This document shows, piece by piece, positions 43,392 through 51,556 of a stretch of DNA of 64,000 nucleotides. The notes below the pieces were generated by a model, which was given only the letters and a program-made list of their open reading frames with translations, had not been told where the DNA came from and did no database searches. The stretch's first letter is position 1. Each line of letters opens with the position of its first letter. This stretch comes from Streptomyces sp. NRRL F-5630 (lineage in GTDB: Bacteria; Actinomycetota; Actinomycetes; Streptomycetales; Streptomycetaceae): contig NZ_JOGO01000018.1 in the NCBI RefSeq assembly GCF_000719475.1, positions 1-64,000 of the forward strand, written 5' to 3'. The position numbers and the translations under genes are program-made.

Positions 43392-44531
43392 GTGCGCACC
43401 GTGAAGACAACCGCCCAAGCGACCGCGGCGGCGCTGACCGCCCTCCTCGGCGCCGGAGCCGCCGCCATCGCCGCCGGGCGCCTCGCGGGCGAGGCGGGAC
43501 TGCGGCCCCGCCCGGGCCGCCCCCTCCCCACCGAGCCGAAACTCACCGTGCACACGGCGACCGCCGACCGCATCACGCTGACCCGCGCCCTCGCCTCGCT
43601 CCGCCCCGGCGTCTACGGCCTGGCGAGCGAGGACGGCAGGCACGCGGCCGTGGGGCGGGTGCTCGACGCGGAGGCGCACCGCGCGGACACGGTGGTACGC
43701 GAACTCCTGGGCGGGGCGGACGAGTTCAAACCCGGGACGCAGGCGCAGCTCACCCCGCAGGTGTACACGGGCACTCCGCGCACGGCACGGGGACTCGACT
43801 ACGAGGACGTGGAGATCACGGGCCTGCCGGGCGCGCTGCCCGCGTGGTTCGTCCCGGCGGCGCGCGCGACATGGGTGATCGCCGCGCACGGACTCGGCAC
43901 GACACGGGAACACGCCCTCGTGCTCATGGACTTCCTGCACCGGCAGCAGTTCCCCGTGCTCGCCCTGTCCTACCGGGGCGACCCGGGCGCCCCTGCGGCC
44001 GAGGGCGCGCTCTCGCGCTTCGGCGCGGACGAGTGGCAGGACCTCGAAGCGGCGGTGCGGTGGGCGGTGGGGCACGGGGCCCGGCGGCTCGTCCTGCTCG
44101 GCTGGTCCACCGGGGCGTCGATGGCGTTGCGCGTCGCCGCGCGCTCGGAGCACCGCGACCGCATCGCCGGTCTGGTCCTCGACTCGCCGGTCCTGAGCTG
44201 GCAGTACGCGCTCGAAGGGCTCGCCAGGGCCCGCCGCGCCCCCGGCTTCGTGCTGCCGCTCGCGGTACGGGCGGCGGAGGGGCGCGCGGGGCTGCCGAAG
44301 GAGCGGGTCGACAGGGCGGCCGACCCGCACGCCCTGCGCGTCCCGGTCTTCCTCGCCCAGAGCGAGGACGACGCCCTCGCCCCCGCCCCTCTGGCCCGCG
44401 CCTTCGCCCGCTCGCGCCCCGACCTGGTCGTCACCCACACGGTGGACAAGGCCCAGCACAGCGCCGTCTGGAACCGCGATCCGGTCTCCTACGAGGAAGC
44501 CCTCCGCCGCTTCCTGACCCCTTTGATGTAG
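43392..44531 (+). CDS. alpha/beta hydrolase with N-terminal membrane anchor
   Basis: 379 residues. An N-terminal hydrophobic segment (TAAALTALLGAGAAAIAAGRLA) probably anchors or exports it. The alpha/beta-hydrolase core has the oxyanion region IAAHGLGTTREH, nucleophile elbow GWSTGAS, Asp in AQSEDDALAP and His in DKAQHSAVW. Substrate unknown; esterase or peptidase-like. GTG at 43392 with GGAG upstream chosen because the membrane segment then sits at the N-terminus. The frame is open back to 42984 with another plausible start, giving 515 residues. Confidence 0.85.
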   Translation: MRTVKTTAQATAAALTALLGAGAAAIAAGRLAGEAGLRPRPGRPLPTEPKLTVHTATADRITLTRALASLRPGVYGLASEDGRHAAVGRVLDAEAHRADTVVRELLGGADEFKPGTQAQLTPQVYTGTPRTARGLDYEDVEITGLPGALPAWFVPAARATWVIAAHGLGTTREHALVLMDFLHRQQFPVLALSYRGDPGAPAAEGALSRFGADEWQDLEAAVRWAVGHGARRLVLLGWSTGASMALRVAARSEHRDRIAGLVLDSPVLSWQYALEGLARARRAPGFVLPLAVRAAEGRAGLPKERVDRAADPHALRVPVFLAQSEDDALAPAPLARAFARSRPDLVVTHTVDKAQHSAVWNRDPVSYEEALRRFLTPLM

Positions 44532-44612
44532 CCCCCGCTGCCACCGCGCCCGGCCTGCCGCCTCCCCGGCGGGGGCGGCGCGGCGGCCCCGCCCCAGTGC
44601 CCGGCCCGCCCT

Positions 44613-44655
44613 CTCCGGCGTCCGGGGAACGGAGCCCGGGGCGGAGCCCCGAGTC
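44613..44655. repeat. dispersed palindromic element, copy B
   Basis: Same element as copy A (CTCCGGCG start, CCCGGGGCGGAGCCCCG core), 81 nt after the hydrolase stop and in the same orientation. About 80% identical to copy A over 43 bp by eye. Confidence 0.8.
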
Positions 44656-44760
44656 CGCGCACGGCACGGGCCCTCACCGACAGGGCCCGAAGGCCCCTTT
44701 CGTACCGGTCTCGCGCATTCCGTTTGGGCTTTCGGGCCGTCAACGGGGACACTGCCTTGC

Positions 44761-46182
44761 GTGACGTCCCGTATCCCGCGCGACTCCAGGCTCCGACTCG
44801 TCGGCCGCGCCCCGCTCGCGGCTCCCATCCGTACGGTCGCGGAAGGGCGGCCACGCCGTCCCGCTCCCCGCCCGCCGGAGGGCACCCCGCCACCCGCCGA
44901 ACTGGCTCGCGCGGCCCGCGCCGTCCTCGCGGGCGCCGCCGCGCTCGCCCGCTGGAGCGCCGAAGCCCTCCGCCCCGCCGCCACCGGCCCCCTGCGCACC
45001 GCGCCCGCGGCCCCCCGCGGCCACGAGGCCACGCTCAGCCCCGCCCAGACCGGCGAGGCCGCGGCGGCGCTCGGGCTGCGCCCCGCCGAGGTGCGCGCCC
45101 ACTGGGACGCCGCCCGGCTCGCCGGTCTCGTCGAGACCCACGGCGGCCACGCCCGCCCCGGCTGGCGGTTGCGCGCCTGGGACCGCGACGACATGGCGGT
45201 CCTGCGCGGCTGGGTCGCGCTCTTCGACGCCTGGTCGCTCTTCCACCCCGCGCACGCCGAGTCCGCCACCCCCATCGACCCCACCGCCGTCGCCGAGGTC
45301 GTCGAGGCGATGCCGCAACTCCTCTCGGTGCTCCAGCTCTCGGCCGGTACGGCATCCCGCGAAGAGCTGCTCGACCTCCTCGAACAGCGGATCACCGAGC
45401 TGCGTGACGCGCGTTGCGAACTGCCCGCGCCCGGCCTCACGACGCCCTCACCGGCCCCGCTGCCCGAGTTGTTCGACTGGGCGCTCGACCGGCTCGCCGG
45501 CGTCGGCGCCCTCACGCTGCCCGAGGGGGACAGCGGGGAGATCGCGCTCACCCCGCTCGGCAGCTGGGCGGTGTGGGTCAAGCTCGAACAGATCTGCGTC
45601 GCCGCGCAGTCCCCGGCCGGGAACATCGAGCAGTCCGCCGAGGACATGCTGCGCGGCTGCGTCCGGCTGCGCCCCGGCGAGGCCCGCGCCGAGTACCGCG
45701 CCTGGATCGCGGCCCGCACCGTGGGCACCGCCGTGCAGGAACTCCTCGACGCCGCGCGCGGCGACGACGCGCTGCTGCGCCAGCTCGCTTTCGAAGCCCT
45801 GCGCGCGGTCGGCGCCCCCGCCGAGCCGGGCGTGCGCGAGGTCAGCGACGAGCTGCCGCTGCGCCCCTACGCGCTGCTCTGGCTCGCCGAGCAGGAGGGC
45901 GGCGACGCCGAGGACGCGCACGCGCTCCTCACCCGCGAGGAGTCGACCTGGCTGTGGATCGACACGGCGGCGGCCCTCAACGACCACGGCGACACCGAAC
46001 TCCTCGTGCGGCACATCGAGGCCGCGCACCAGCCCACGATCCCGGCCCTGCTCGACGAGGTGCGCGCGGCGGGCCACCCGCTCACCGTCCAGGTCCTCCT
46101 GGCCCTGGCGGCGGCCCACCCCGATCCGGCGCTCGCCAAAGCGGTCCGCAGAGCGGCTTTCCAGGTCCACACAGGAGGCTGA
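44761..46182 (+). CDS. conserved protein of unknown function (paralogue of 234-1700)
   Basis: 473 residues, soluble. The order is basic/Pro-rich leader, helical segment (ARAARAVLAGAAALARWSAEAL), possible winged-helix region (LGLRPAEVRAHWDAARLAGLVE), a middle part ending GEIALTPLGSWAVWVKLEQ, then helical repeats with paired ALNDHGDTELLVRHIEAAHQ-like units. The gene at 234-1700 has the same plan. LTPLG and the helical tail are the clearest shared parts. GTG at 44761 used; its ribosome-binding site is poor. Function unknown; a DNA- or protein-binding scaffold is a guess. Confidence 0.85.
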   Translation: MTSRIPRDSRLRLVGRAPLAAPIRTVAEGRPRRPAPRPPEGTPPPAELARAARAVLAGAAALARWSAEALRPAATGPLRTAPAAPRGHEATLSPAQTGEAAAALGLRPAEVRAHWDAARLAGLVETHGGHARPGWRLRAWDRDDMAVLRGWVALFDAWSLFHPAHAESATPIDPTAVAEVVEAMPQLLSVLQLSAGTASREELLDLLEQRITELRDARCELPAPGLTTPSPAPLPELFDWALDRLAGVGALTLPEGDSGEIALTPLGSWAVWVKLEQICVAAQSPAGNIEQSAEDMLRGCVRLRPGEARAEYRAWIAARTVGTAVQELLDAARGDDALLRQLAFEALRAVGAPAEPGVREVSDELPLRPYALLWLAEQEGGDAEDAHALLTREESTWLWIDTAAALNDHGDTELLVRHIEAAHQPTIPALLDEVRAAGHPLTVQVLLALAAAHPDPALAKAVRRAAFQVHTGG

Positions 46183-46222
46183 GCGACGCGCGGTCGCCGT
46201 CCCGGAAGGCCGGTTCCCGGCC

Positions 46223-46265
46223 CCTCCGGCGGCCGGTGAGCGGGGCCCGGGGCGGGGCCCCGCGC
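46223..46265. repeat. dispersed palindromic element, copy C
   Basis: Third copy (CTCCGGCG start, CCCGGGGCGGGGCCCCG core), 40 nt after the stop of the preceding gene, same orientation as A and B. Probably a REP-like extragenic palindrome that can also terminate transcription. Confidence 0.8.
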
Positions 46266-46314
46266 GGTCGGCCGCGGCAAGGGCATGCTTCGGGCCCCGG
46301 TTAGACTGGAGGGC

Positions 46315-46338
46315 ATGGCCCTCCTCCTTGCGCATTAG
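46315..46338 (+). CDS. 7-residue upstream ORF before ABC-F gene
   Basis: ATG GCC CTC CTC CTT GCG CAT TAG encodes MALLLAH, 60 nt before the ABC-F start. TAGACT at 46302-46307 would serve as -10 box and start transcription at or very near this ATG, giving a leaderless uORF. Leucine-rich leader peptides control some antibiotic-resistance ABC-F genes through ribosome stalling; here that is only an analogy. Confidence 0.4.
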   Translation: MALLLAH

Positions 46339-46398
46339 CGCGGCGGCGTTCCGCCTCACCTCGCCCGACCGCCGTCCCACACGCCCAGGAGTACGTCC

Positions 46399-47997
46399 AT
46401 GATCACCGCCACCGGCATCGAGCTGCGCGCCGGCGCCCGCATCCTCATCGAGAACGCCAGCTTCCGCGTCGCCAAGGGCGACCGCATCGGCCTCGTCGGC
46501 CGCAACGGAGCGGGCAAGACCACGCTCACCAAGTGCCTCGCGGGCGAGGGCCAGCCCGCCGGGGGCACCATCACGAGCTCGGGCGAGGTCGGCTACCTCC
46601 CGCAGGACCCCCGCACCGGCGACCTCGACGTCCTCGCCCGCGACCGCATCCTCTCCGCGCGCGGCCTCGACGTGACGCTGCGCAAGATGCGCGAGAACGA
46701 GGAACGCATGGCGAACGGGCAGGGCGCCACGCGCGAGAAGGCGATGAAGCGGTACGAGCGCCTGGAGACCGAGTTCCTCACCAAGGGCGGGTACGCGGCC
46801 GAGGCCGAGGCCGCCACGATCGCCGCCGCGCTGAGCCTGCCCGACCGTGTGCTCGGGCAGCCGCTGCACACTCTCTCCGGTGGTCAGCGCCGCCGCATCG
46901 AACTCGCCCGCATCCTCTTCTCCGACGCGGACGTCCTCCTCCTCGACGAGCCGACCAACCACCTCGACGCCGACTCGATCGTGTGGCTCCGCGACTACCT
47001 GCGGACCTACCGCGGCGGCTTCATCGTGATCTCCCACGACGTCGAACTGGTCGAGACGGTCGTCAACAAGGTCTTCTACCTCGACGCGAACCGCTCCCAG
47101 ATCGACATCTACAACATGGGCTGGAGGCTCTACCAGCAGCAGCGCGAGGCCGACGAGAAGCGCCGCAAGCGCGAGCGGCAGAACGCCGAGAAGAAGGCGT
47201 CGGCGCTCAACGCGCAGGCCGACAAGATGCGCGCCAAGGCGACCAAGACCGTCGCCGCGCAGAACATGGCCCGCCGCGCCGAACGCCTGCTCGCCGGGCT
47301 GGAGGACGTGCGCCAGTCCGACAAGGTCGCCAAGCTCCGCTTCCCCGACCCCGCGCCCTGCGGCAAGACCCCGCTCACCGCCGAGGGCCTGTCGAAGTCG
47401 TACGGGTCCCTGGAGATCTTCACGGACGTGGACCTCGCGATCGACAAGGGCTCCCGCGTCGTCATCCTCGGTCTCAACGGCGCCGGGAAGACGACGCTCC
47501 TGCGCCTCCTCGCGGGCGTCGAGAAGCCCGACACCGGCCAGGTCGTCGAGGGCCACGGCCTCAAGCTCGGCTACTACGCGCAGGAGCACGAGACGCTCGA
47601 CCCCGAGCGCACGGTCCTGGAGAACATGCGCTCCTCGGCGCCCGACCTCGACCTCGTCGAGGTGCGCAAGGTGCTCGGCTCCTTCCTCTTCTCGGGCGAC
47701 GACGTCGACAAGCCCGCCGCGGTCCTCTCCGGAGGCGAGAAGACCCGTCTCGCGCTCGCGACGCTCGTCGTCTCGGCCGCCAACGTCCTCCTCCTCGACG
47801 AGCCGACGAACAACCTCGACCCGGCCAGCCGCGAGGAGATCCTCGGCGCCCTGCGCACGTACAAGGGCGCCGTCGTCCTCGTGACCCACGACGAGGGCGC
47901 CGTCGAGGCGCTCTCGCCCGAGCGGATCATCATGCTCCCCGACGGCATCGAGGACCTGTGGGGCGCGGACTACCGCGACCTCGTCGCCCTCGCCTGA
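46399..47997 (+). CDS. ABC-F family ATPase
   Basis: 532 residues with two ABC domains and no membrane segments. Walker A motifs GRNGAGKTT (about 34-42) and GLNGAGKTT (about 357), signatures LSGGQRRRIELARI and LSGGEKTRLALATL, Walker B LLLDEPTNHLD and LLLDEPTNNLD. The linker (residues about 240-300) is Lys/Arg/Glu-rich coiled coil, the ribosome-interacting P-site tRNA motif region. Members act on ribosomes as translation factors or protect them from antibiotics; location among core genes suggests a housekeeping factor. AGGAG lies 8 nt before the ATG. Confidence 0.94.
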   Translation: MITATGIELRAGARILIENASFRVAKGDRIGLVGRNGAGKTTLTKCLAGEGQPAGGTITSSGEVGYLPQDPRTGDLDVLARDRILSARGLDVTLRKMRENEERMANGQGATREKAMKRYERLETEFLTKGGYAAEAEAATIAAALSLPDRVLGQPLHTLSGGQRRRIELARILFSDADVLLLDEPTNHLDADSIVWLRDYLRTYRGGFIVISHDVELVETVVNKVFYLDANRSQIDIYNMGWRLYQQQREADEKRRKRERQNAEKKASALNAQADKMRAKATKTVAAQNMARRAERLLAGLEDVRQSDKVAKLRFPDPAPCGKTPLTAEGLSKSYGSLEIFTDVDLAIDKGSRVVILGLNGAGKTTLLRLLAGVEKPDTGQVVEGHGLKLGYYAQEHETLDPERTVLENMRSSAPDLDLVEVRKVLGSFLFSGDDVDKPAAVLSGGEKTRLALATLVVSAANVLLLDEPTNNLDPASREEILGALRTYKGAVVLVTHDEGAVEALSPERIIMLPDGIEDLWGADYRDLVALA

Positions 47998-48405
47998 GCC
48001 GCCCCGCCCCGCTCCCGCCCGTCCCACCCGCGCGATTCCGTCCCCTGGGGCGCACGGGATCACTCCCGGCACGGCCGCATGATCGATAAGTGCTCGATCA
48101 TTCGGCCGTGCCGGAACTCCATCATCTGGGTGAGAACACCTCGTATCGGGGAGTGTCGGCGCGTGATGCCCCCGTTCCCCCGACGCACTGCGGCCTTCTC
48201 CGCCCGCACCGCTCCCACCAGCGGTTTCCCTGGTCGGCGCGGTGCGGGTACGCGATGGCGCCCGGGCGGAACCACGCCTTCCGCCCCTGCGGAGCGCAGT
48301 GCTTTGCCCAGAGCTGCTCCGCTGGACCTTGCCGAATGGGTGGCCAGGATTGCCGACAGGGGTGATCATGAGAGTCCAGAGCGCACTTCCCACGAGGAGG
48401 CACGG
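47998..48405. other. 408-bp region upstream of gbn
   Basis: Contains a large inverted repeat (48066-48114) and four GATC sites (48058, 48081, 48096, 48364). G+C is slightly lower than in neighbouring genes. Open frames here lack ribosome-binding sites. It should include the ABC-F terminator and the gbn promoter, leaving a long 5' untranslated region if gbn starts near the inverted repeat. Confidence 0.6.
48066..48114. repeat. 21-bp-arm inverted repeat with GATC in each arm
   Basis: Arms 48066-48086 and 48094-48114 pair with one mismatch around a 7-nt loop (TAAGTGC). Each arm contains ATGATCGA/TCGATCAT, so GATC occurs twice symmetrically. It is 69 nt after the ABC-F stop and 292 nt before gbn. 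It may terminate the ABC-F transcript or be a protein-binding site. Confidence 0.75.
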
Positions 48406-48630
48406 GTGGCCGAGACTCTGAAGAAGGGCAGCCGGGTGACCGGCGCCGCGCGCGACACGCTCGCGGCAGACCTGAAGAAGAAGTACGACGGCGGAGCGAG
48501 TATCCGCGCACTGGCCGAGGAGACGGGCCGGAGCTACGGATTCGTCCACCGCATGCTCAAGGAATCGGGCGTGACGCTGCGCGGACGCGGCGGAGCGACC
48601 CGGGGCAAGAAGACGAGCGGCGCGAGCTGA
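48406..48630 (+). CDS. gbn: nucleoid-associated protein Gbn
   Basis: 74 residues, very basic, one helix-turn-helix (GGASIRALAEETGRSYGFVHRMLKESGVTLRGRGG) like the C-terminal DNA-binding domain of Lsr2. The sequence and its place between an ABC-F gene and an enoyl-CoA hydratase agree with Gbn of Streptomyces, a small nucleoid protein reported to bind GATC sites and affect sporulation and antibiotic production. GTG at 48406 follows GAGGAGG. An in-frame upstream extension to 48079 has no coding character. Confidence 0.88.
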   Translation: MAETLKKGSRVTGAARDTLAADLKKKYDGGASIRALAEETGRSYGFVHRMLKESGVTLRGRGGATRGKKTSGAS

Positions 48631-48769
48631 GCAGTCGCCGCACGTCCCGACCCCTCGCGGCACCTCGCGAGGAGCGGGCCCCACGCGGTGGCCACCCGGG
48701 TGTCCGGACCCCCGGCCGGGTGGTTACTGTGCAGTCACTTACGACGGCACAGGCACCCGGAGGCCCGCG

Positions 48770-49588
48770 ATGACCACCCCTTCCCAGGACACTGCACGCC
48801 CCGCACCCGGCGACACCGTCTTCGAGGAGGACGGCGTACGCCTCGCGGTGCGGGACGACATCGCCGCCGTCACGCTGACCAACCCGGCCAAGCGGAACGC
48901 CCAGACCCCCGCGCTGTGGCGGGCGCTCGCGCGGGCCGGACGGGAACTCCCCGGCAGCGTGCGCGTCGTGGTGCTGCGCGGCGAGGGCCAGTCCTTCTCC
49001 GCGGGACTCGACCGGCGCGCCTTCACCCCCGAGGGCTTCCCGGGCGACATCTCCTTCTTCACCCTCGCCAAGGCCCCCGAGGCCGTACTCGACGAGACGA
49101 TCGCCTCCTACCAGGAGGCGTTCACCTGGTGGCGGCGCCCCGACCTCGTCTCGGTCGCCGTCGTCCAGGGCCATGCCATCGGCGCGGGCTTCCAGCTCGC
49201 GCTCGCCTGCGACCTGCGCGTCTGCGCCGAGGACGCGCGCTTCGCGATGCGCGAGACCAGCCTCGGCCTCGTCCCCGACCTCACGGGCACGAGCCCCCTC
49301 GTCGGCCTCGTCGGCTACGGGCGCGCGCTGGAGATCTGCGCCACGGGACGGTACGTCGAGGCGCCCGAGGCTGCCCGTATCGGCCTCGCCAACCTCGTCG
49401 TGCCCGCCGAAGGGCTCGACGCGGCCGTCACCGAGTTCACGGCCGCCCTCCTCGCGGCGCCCCGGAACGCGGTCAACGAGACGAAGGCGCTCCTCCAGGG
49501 CGCGGTCCACCGCTCCTTCGACGAGCAGCGTGCCGCGGAGCGCCAGGCCCAGGCCCGCCGCCTGCGCGAGCTGATGGGCGGGGAGTAG
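48770..49588 (+). CDS. enoyl-CoA hydratase/isomerase family protein
   Basis: 272-residue crotonase-fold protein. The oxyanion-hole segments are LRGEGQSFSAGLDRRAF and QGHAIGAGFQLALACDLRV, and the active-site region reads FAMRETSLGLVPDLTGTSPL. The usual second catalytic Glu of hydratases is not obvious (Asp-Leu-Thr instead of a clear Glu), so isomerase or hydrolase activity is equally possible. GGAGG precedes the ATG. Confidence 0.9.
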   Translation: MTTPSQDTARPAPGDTVFEEDGVRLAVRDDIAAVTLTNPAKRNAQTPALWRALARAGRELPGSVRVVVLRGEGQSFSAGLDRRAFTPEGFPGDISFFTLAKAPEAVLDETIASYQEAFTWWRRPDLVSVAVVQGHAIGAGFQLALACDLRVCAEDARFAMRETSLGLVPDLTGTSPLVGLVGYGRALEICATGRYVEAPEAARIGLANLVVPAEGLDAAVTEFTAALLAAPRNAVNETKALLQGAVHRSFDEQRAAERQAQARRLRELMGGE

Positions 49589-49667
49589 CGGCCGGACGGG
49601 GAGGAGCCGAGGCCCCTCGGGCCCCCGTGCGGCCCGCGCCCCGTACGGCCTCACCCCGTGGGGCTCC

Positions 49668-50393
49668 TCACCCCCGCCAGCCCGTGACCAGCACCGCCAC
49701 CTCCGCGTCCGCGCCGAGCACCCCGGCCACCGCCCCGCGCACCGCGGCGACCGTCGCGGGCAGCGCGTGCGCCCCCGAAGCGGTCAGCTCGATCCGTGCC
49801 GCCCGCCTCCCGTCCGCCGCCGTCCCGAGGCGCACGGCGCGCCCGCCGGGGCCGAAGCGCCGCGCGAGCCCCGCGACACCGGGCACGGCGAGCACCGCGC
49901 GCCCCACCGCCGCCTCCTCCCCGTCCCCGCCCGGCACCTCGTCCCCGGCGTCCCCGCCGGAGGACTCCTCCTCGCGCGGCGAGGGCTCCGGCGCCTCGTC
50001 GAGCAACTCGGCGACCCGCAGGTCCACGGCCACCACATCGAGCCCGAGAACGCCGCGGGCCGCCTCCGCGAGCACCGGGCGCAGTGCCTCCGTCACCTCG
50101 CCGATCGACCCCTGGGCGTGCACCCCGCACGTCGCCGTGAGCACCAGCGGCCCCGGAGGGGGAGCGGTCGCGGGGGCGGGGAAACCCGCGCCGAGGGCAG
50201 GGCGCCCCCCCTCGGCCGCCGTGAAGGACACCTTCCCGAGCCGGGCCCCCGACACGCCCTCACCCGTCCGGCGCAATGCCGCCGAAGCGGCCGATTCCGT
50301 GAGCCAGGCCCCGCCGGCCGCCCCCGCCAGCGGCAACAGCCTGCCCAGCGCCAGCTGATCACGTACTGTCCGGTCCCATCGCCGTTCCGTCAT
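49668..50393 (-). CDS. conserved hypothetical protein beside the Asp23 locus
   Basis: 241 residues, Ala/Gly/Val-rich, no signal peptide or membrane segment. The N-terminus MTERRWDRTVRDQLALGRLLPL is followed by an alpha/beta segment (LVLTATCGVHAQGSIGEVTEALRPVL...VVAVDLRVAELLDE) and a similar second half (VAGLARRFG...ARIELTASGAHALPATVAAVRGAVAGVL...EVAVLVTG). Both halves resemble the beta-alpha Asp23 fold, suggesting a duplicated, diverged relative. An acidic linker (PREEESSGGDAGDEVPGG) separates them. Divergent from the asp23 operon. Confidence 0.8.
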   Translation of the reverse strand: MTERRWDRTVRDQLALGRLLPLAGAAGGAWLTESAASAALRRTGEGVSGARLGKVSFTAAEGGRPALGAGFPAPATAPPPGPLVLTATCGVHAQGSIGEVTEALRPVLAEAARGVLGLDVVAVDLRVAELLDEAPEPSPREEESSGGDAGDEVPGGDGEEAAVGRAVLAVPGVAGLARRFGPGGRAVRLGTAADGRRAARIELTASGAHALPATVAAVRGAVAGVLGADAEVAVLVTGWRG

Positions 50394-50433
50394 GGGCCCA
50401 GGGTGCCGTACGGGGCGCCGCGCCCGGCGCGCG

Positions 50434-50452
50434 AAGCGGCGTGTGGCCGCTT
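50434..50452. promoter_or_regulatory. inverted repeat in asp23 promoter region
   Basis: AAGCGGC (50434-50440) and GCCGCTT (50446-50452) form a perfect 7-bp inverted repeat with 5 nt between, about 45 bp before the first asp23 gene. TTAATGT directly overlaps its right end and could be the -10 region; an operator or hairpin is possible. Confidence 0.4.
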
Positions 50453-50496
50453 AATGTGCTCGAAGGAGTGCCCCTTTCGAGGAAGGCAGGAGCCCC

Positions 50497-50934
50497 ATGA
50501 GCGAGAACACGCAGAGCCAGAGCGGTGGCGAGGCCGCGGTGCGCGGCAAGACCACCATCGACGACGGCGTCGTCGAGAAGATCGCCGGGCTCGCGGCCCG
50601 CGACGTCTACGGTGTGCACGCGATGGGCAGCGGCGCGGCCCGCACCTTCGGCGCGATGCGCGACCGTGTCCCCGGCGCGAGCAACACGAAGTCCGTGACG
50701 CGCGGCGTCAAGGCCGAGGTCGGCGAGAAGCAGGCCGCGATCGATCTGGAGATCGTCGTCGAGTACGGCGAGCGGATCGCCGAGGTGGCGCGCAACGTCC
50801 GCGAGAACGTCGTCACGGCGGTCGAGCGGATGACGGGCCTGGAGGTCGTCGAGGTCAACATCCTCGTCAGCGACGTCAAGCTGCCCGACGAGAGCGACGA
50901 CGAGGACGACAACTCCGGCTCGCGCGTCCAGTGA
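50497..50934 (+). CDS. Asp23/Gls24 family envelope stress protein
   Basis: 145 residues. Asp23 core: GKTTIDDGVVEKIAGLAARDVYGVHAM, then AAIDLEIVVEYGERIAEVARNVRENVVTAVERMTGLEVVEVNILVSDVKLP, ending in an acidic tail. In firmicutes Asp23 is tethered to the membrane by AmaP and relates to cell-wall stress. GGAG with good spacing precedes the ATG. First gene of a five-gene operon that includes a second Asp23 and an AmaP. Confidence 0.93.
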   Translation: MSENTQSQSGGEAAVRGKTTIDDGVVEKIAGLAARDVYGVHAMGSGAARTFGAMRDRVPGASNTKSVTRGVKAEVGEKQAAIDLEIVVEYGERIAEVARNVRENVVTAVERMTGLEVVEVNILVSDVKLPDESDDEDDNSGSRVQ

Positions 50935-50965
50935 CGCGGGGCCGGGTCGAACGGGAGAGGACACC

Positions 50966-51154
50966 ATGAACTGGGCCGCGCTCGGACTGATCGTCGGCAT
51001 GGCGCTGGGCTTCGCCGGGTATTTCGGCGGCTTCGGCGCGTTCGTGCTGGTCGCGGCGCTGGGCGCCGTCGGCTACGTCGTGGGCCGGTTCCTGGAAGGG
51101 GACCTGGAGCCCGGGGAGTTCTTCCGGCCGCGCGATCGCGGCGACCGGCGGTGA
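50966..51154 (+). CDS. small membrane protein of the Asp23 operon
   Basis: 62 residues with a hydrophobic, Gly-rich helix-turn-helix membrane hairpin (ALGLIVGMALGFAGYFGGFGAFVLVAALGAVGYVVGRFLEG) and a charged C-terminus (RPRDRGDRR). It resembles DUF2273-type proteins found next to asp23 genes. GGGAGAGGA precedes the ATG. Confidence 0.85.
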   Translation: MNWAALGLIVGMALGFAGYFGGFGAFVLVAALGAVGYVVGRFLEGDLEPGEFFRPRDRGDRR

Positions 51155-51160
51155 GGGGGA

Positions 51161-51556
51161 GTGCAGGGTCAGGACGCCGTCGAGCCCGCTGAGCGCGGCT
51201 CGACCCGTATCGCCGACCGCGTCGTCGCCAAGATCGCCGCACAGGCGGCCCGCGAGGCGATCGCTCCCCCGCCACGGGGAGCCCGTGCCCCGCGCACGGC
51301 CGTCTCCGTGAACGGCGACAGGGCCCGCGTGCGGGTCAGCGTCGAACTCGCCTACCCGGGCCACCTCGGCGCCCAGTGCGGCGCGGTCCGGCACCGCGTC
51401 GCCGCACGGGTCGGCGACCTCGCGGGGATGCGGGTCCCCGAGGTCGCCGTGCAGGTCGAACGGCTGCACCTCACCCCGCGGCCGTTCCCCGCATCCGTAC
51501 CACCGGCCGGGCCCCCGCCGGAGGTTGAGACACCGTCCCCGGAGGCAGCCCCGTGA
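51161..51556 (+). CDS. second Asp23/Gls24 family protein
   Basis: 131 residues. The core STRIADRVVAKIAAQAAREAI...RVRVSVELAYPGHLGAQCGAVRHRVAARVGDLAGMRVPEVAVQVERLHL matches the Asp23 pattern. Basic, with a Pro-rich tail instead of the acidic one of the first copy. GTG at 51161 directly follows GAGGGGG. Its stop overlaps the next gene (GTGA). Confidence 0.88.
   Translation: MQGQDAVEPAERGSTRIADRVVAKIAAQAAREAIAPPPRGARAPRTAVSVNGDRARVRVSVELAYPGHLGAQCGAVRHRVAARVGDLAGMRVPEVAVQVERLHLTPRPFPASVPPAGPPPEVETPSPEAAP

Noticed and set aside
48079..48405. In-frame N-terminal extension of gbn
   Set aside because: The extension crosses the inverted repeat, lacks coding bias, and Gbn-type proteins are about 73 residues; the GTG at 48406 has GAGGAGG.
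45448..48684. Open frame of over 1,000 codons on the minus strand
   Set aside because: It is antisense to the paralogue gene, the ABC-F gene and gbn. High G+C removes stop codons from opposite frames; the encoded residues are low-complexity and match no family.
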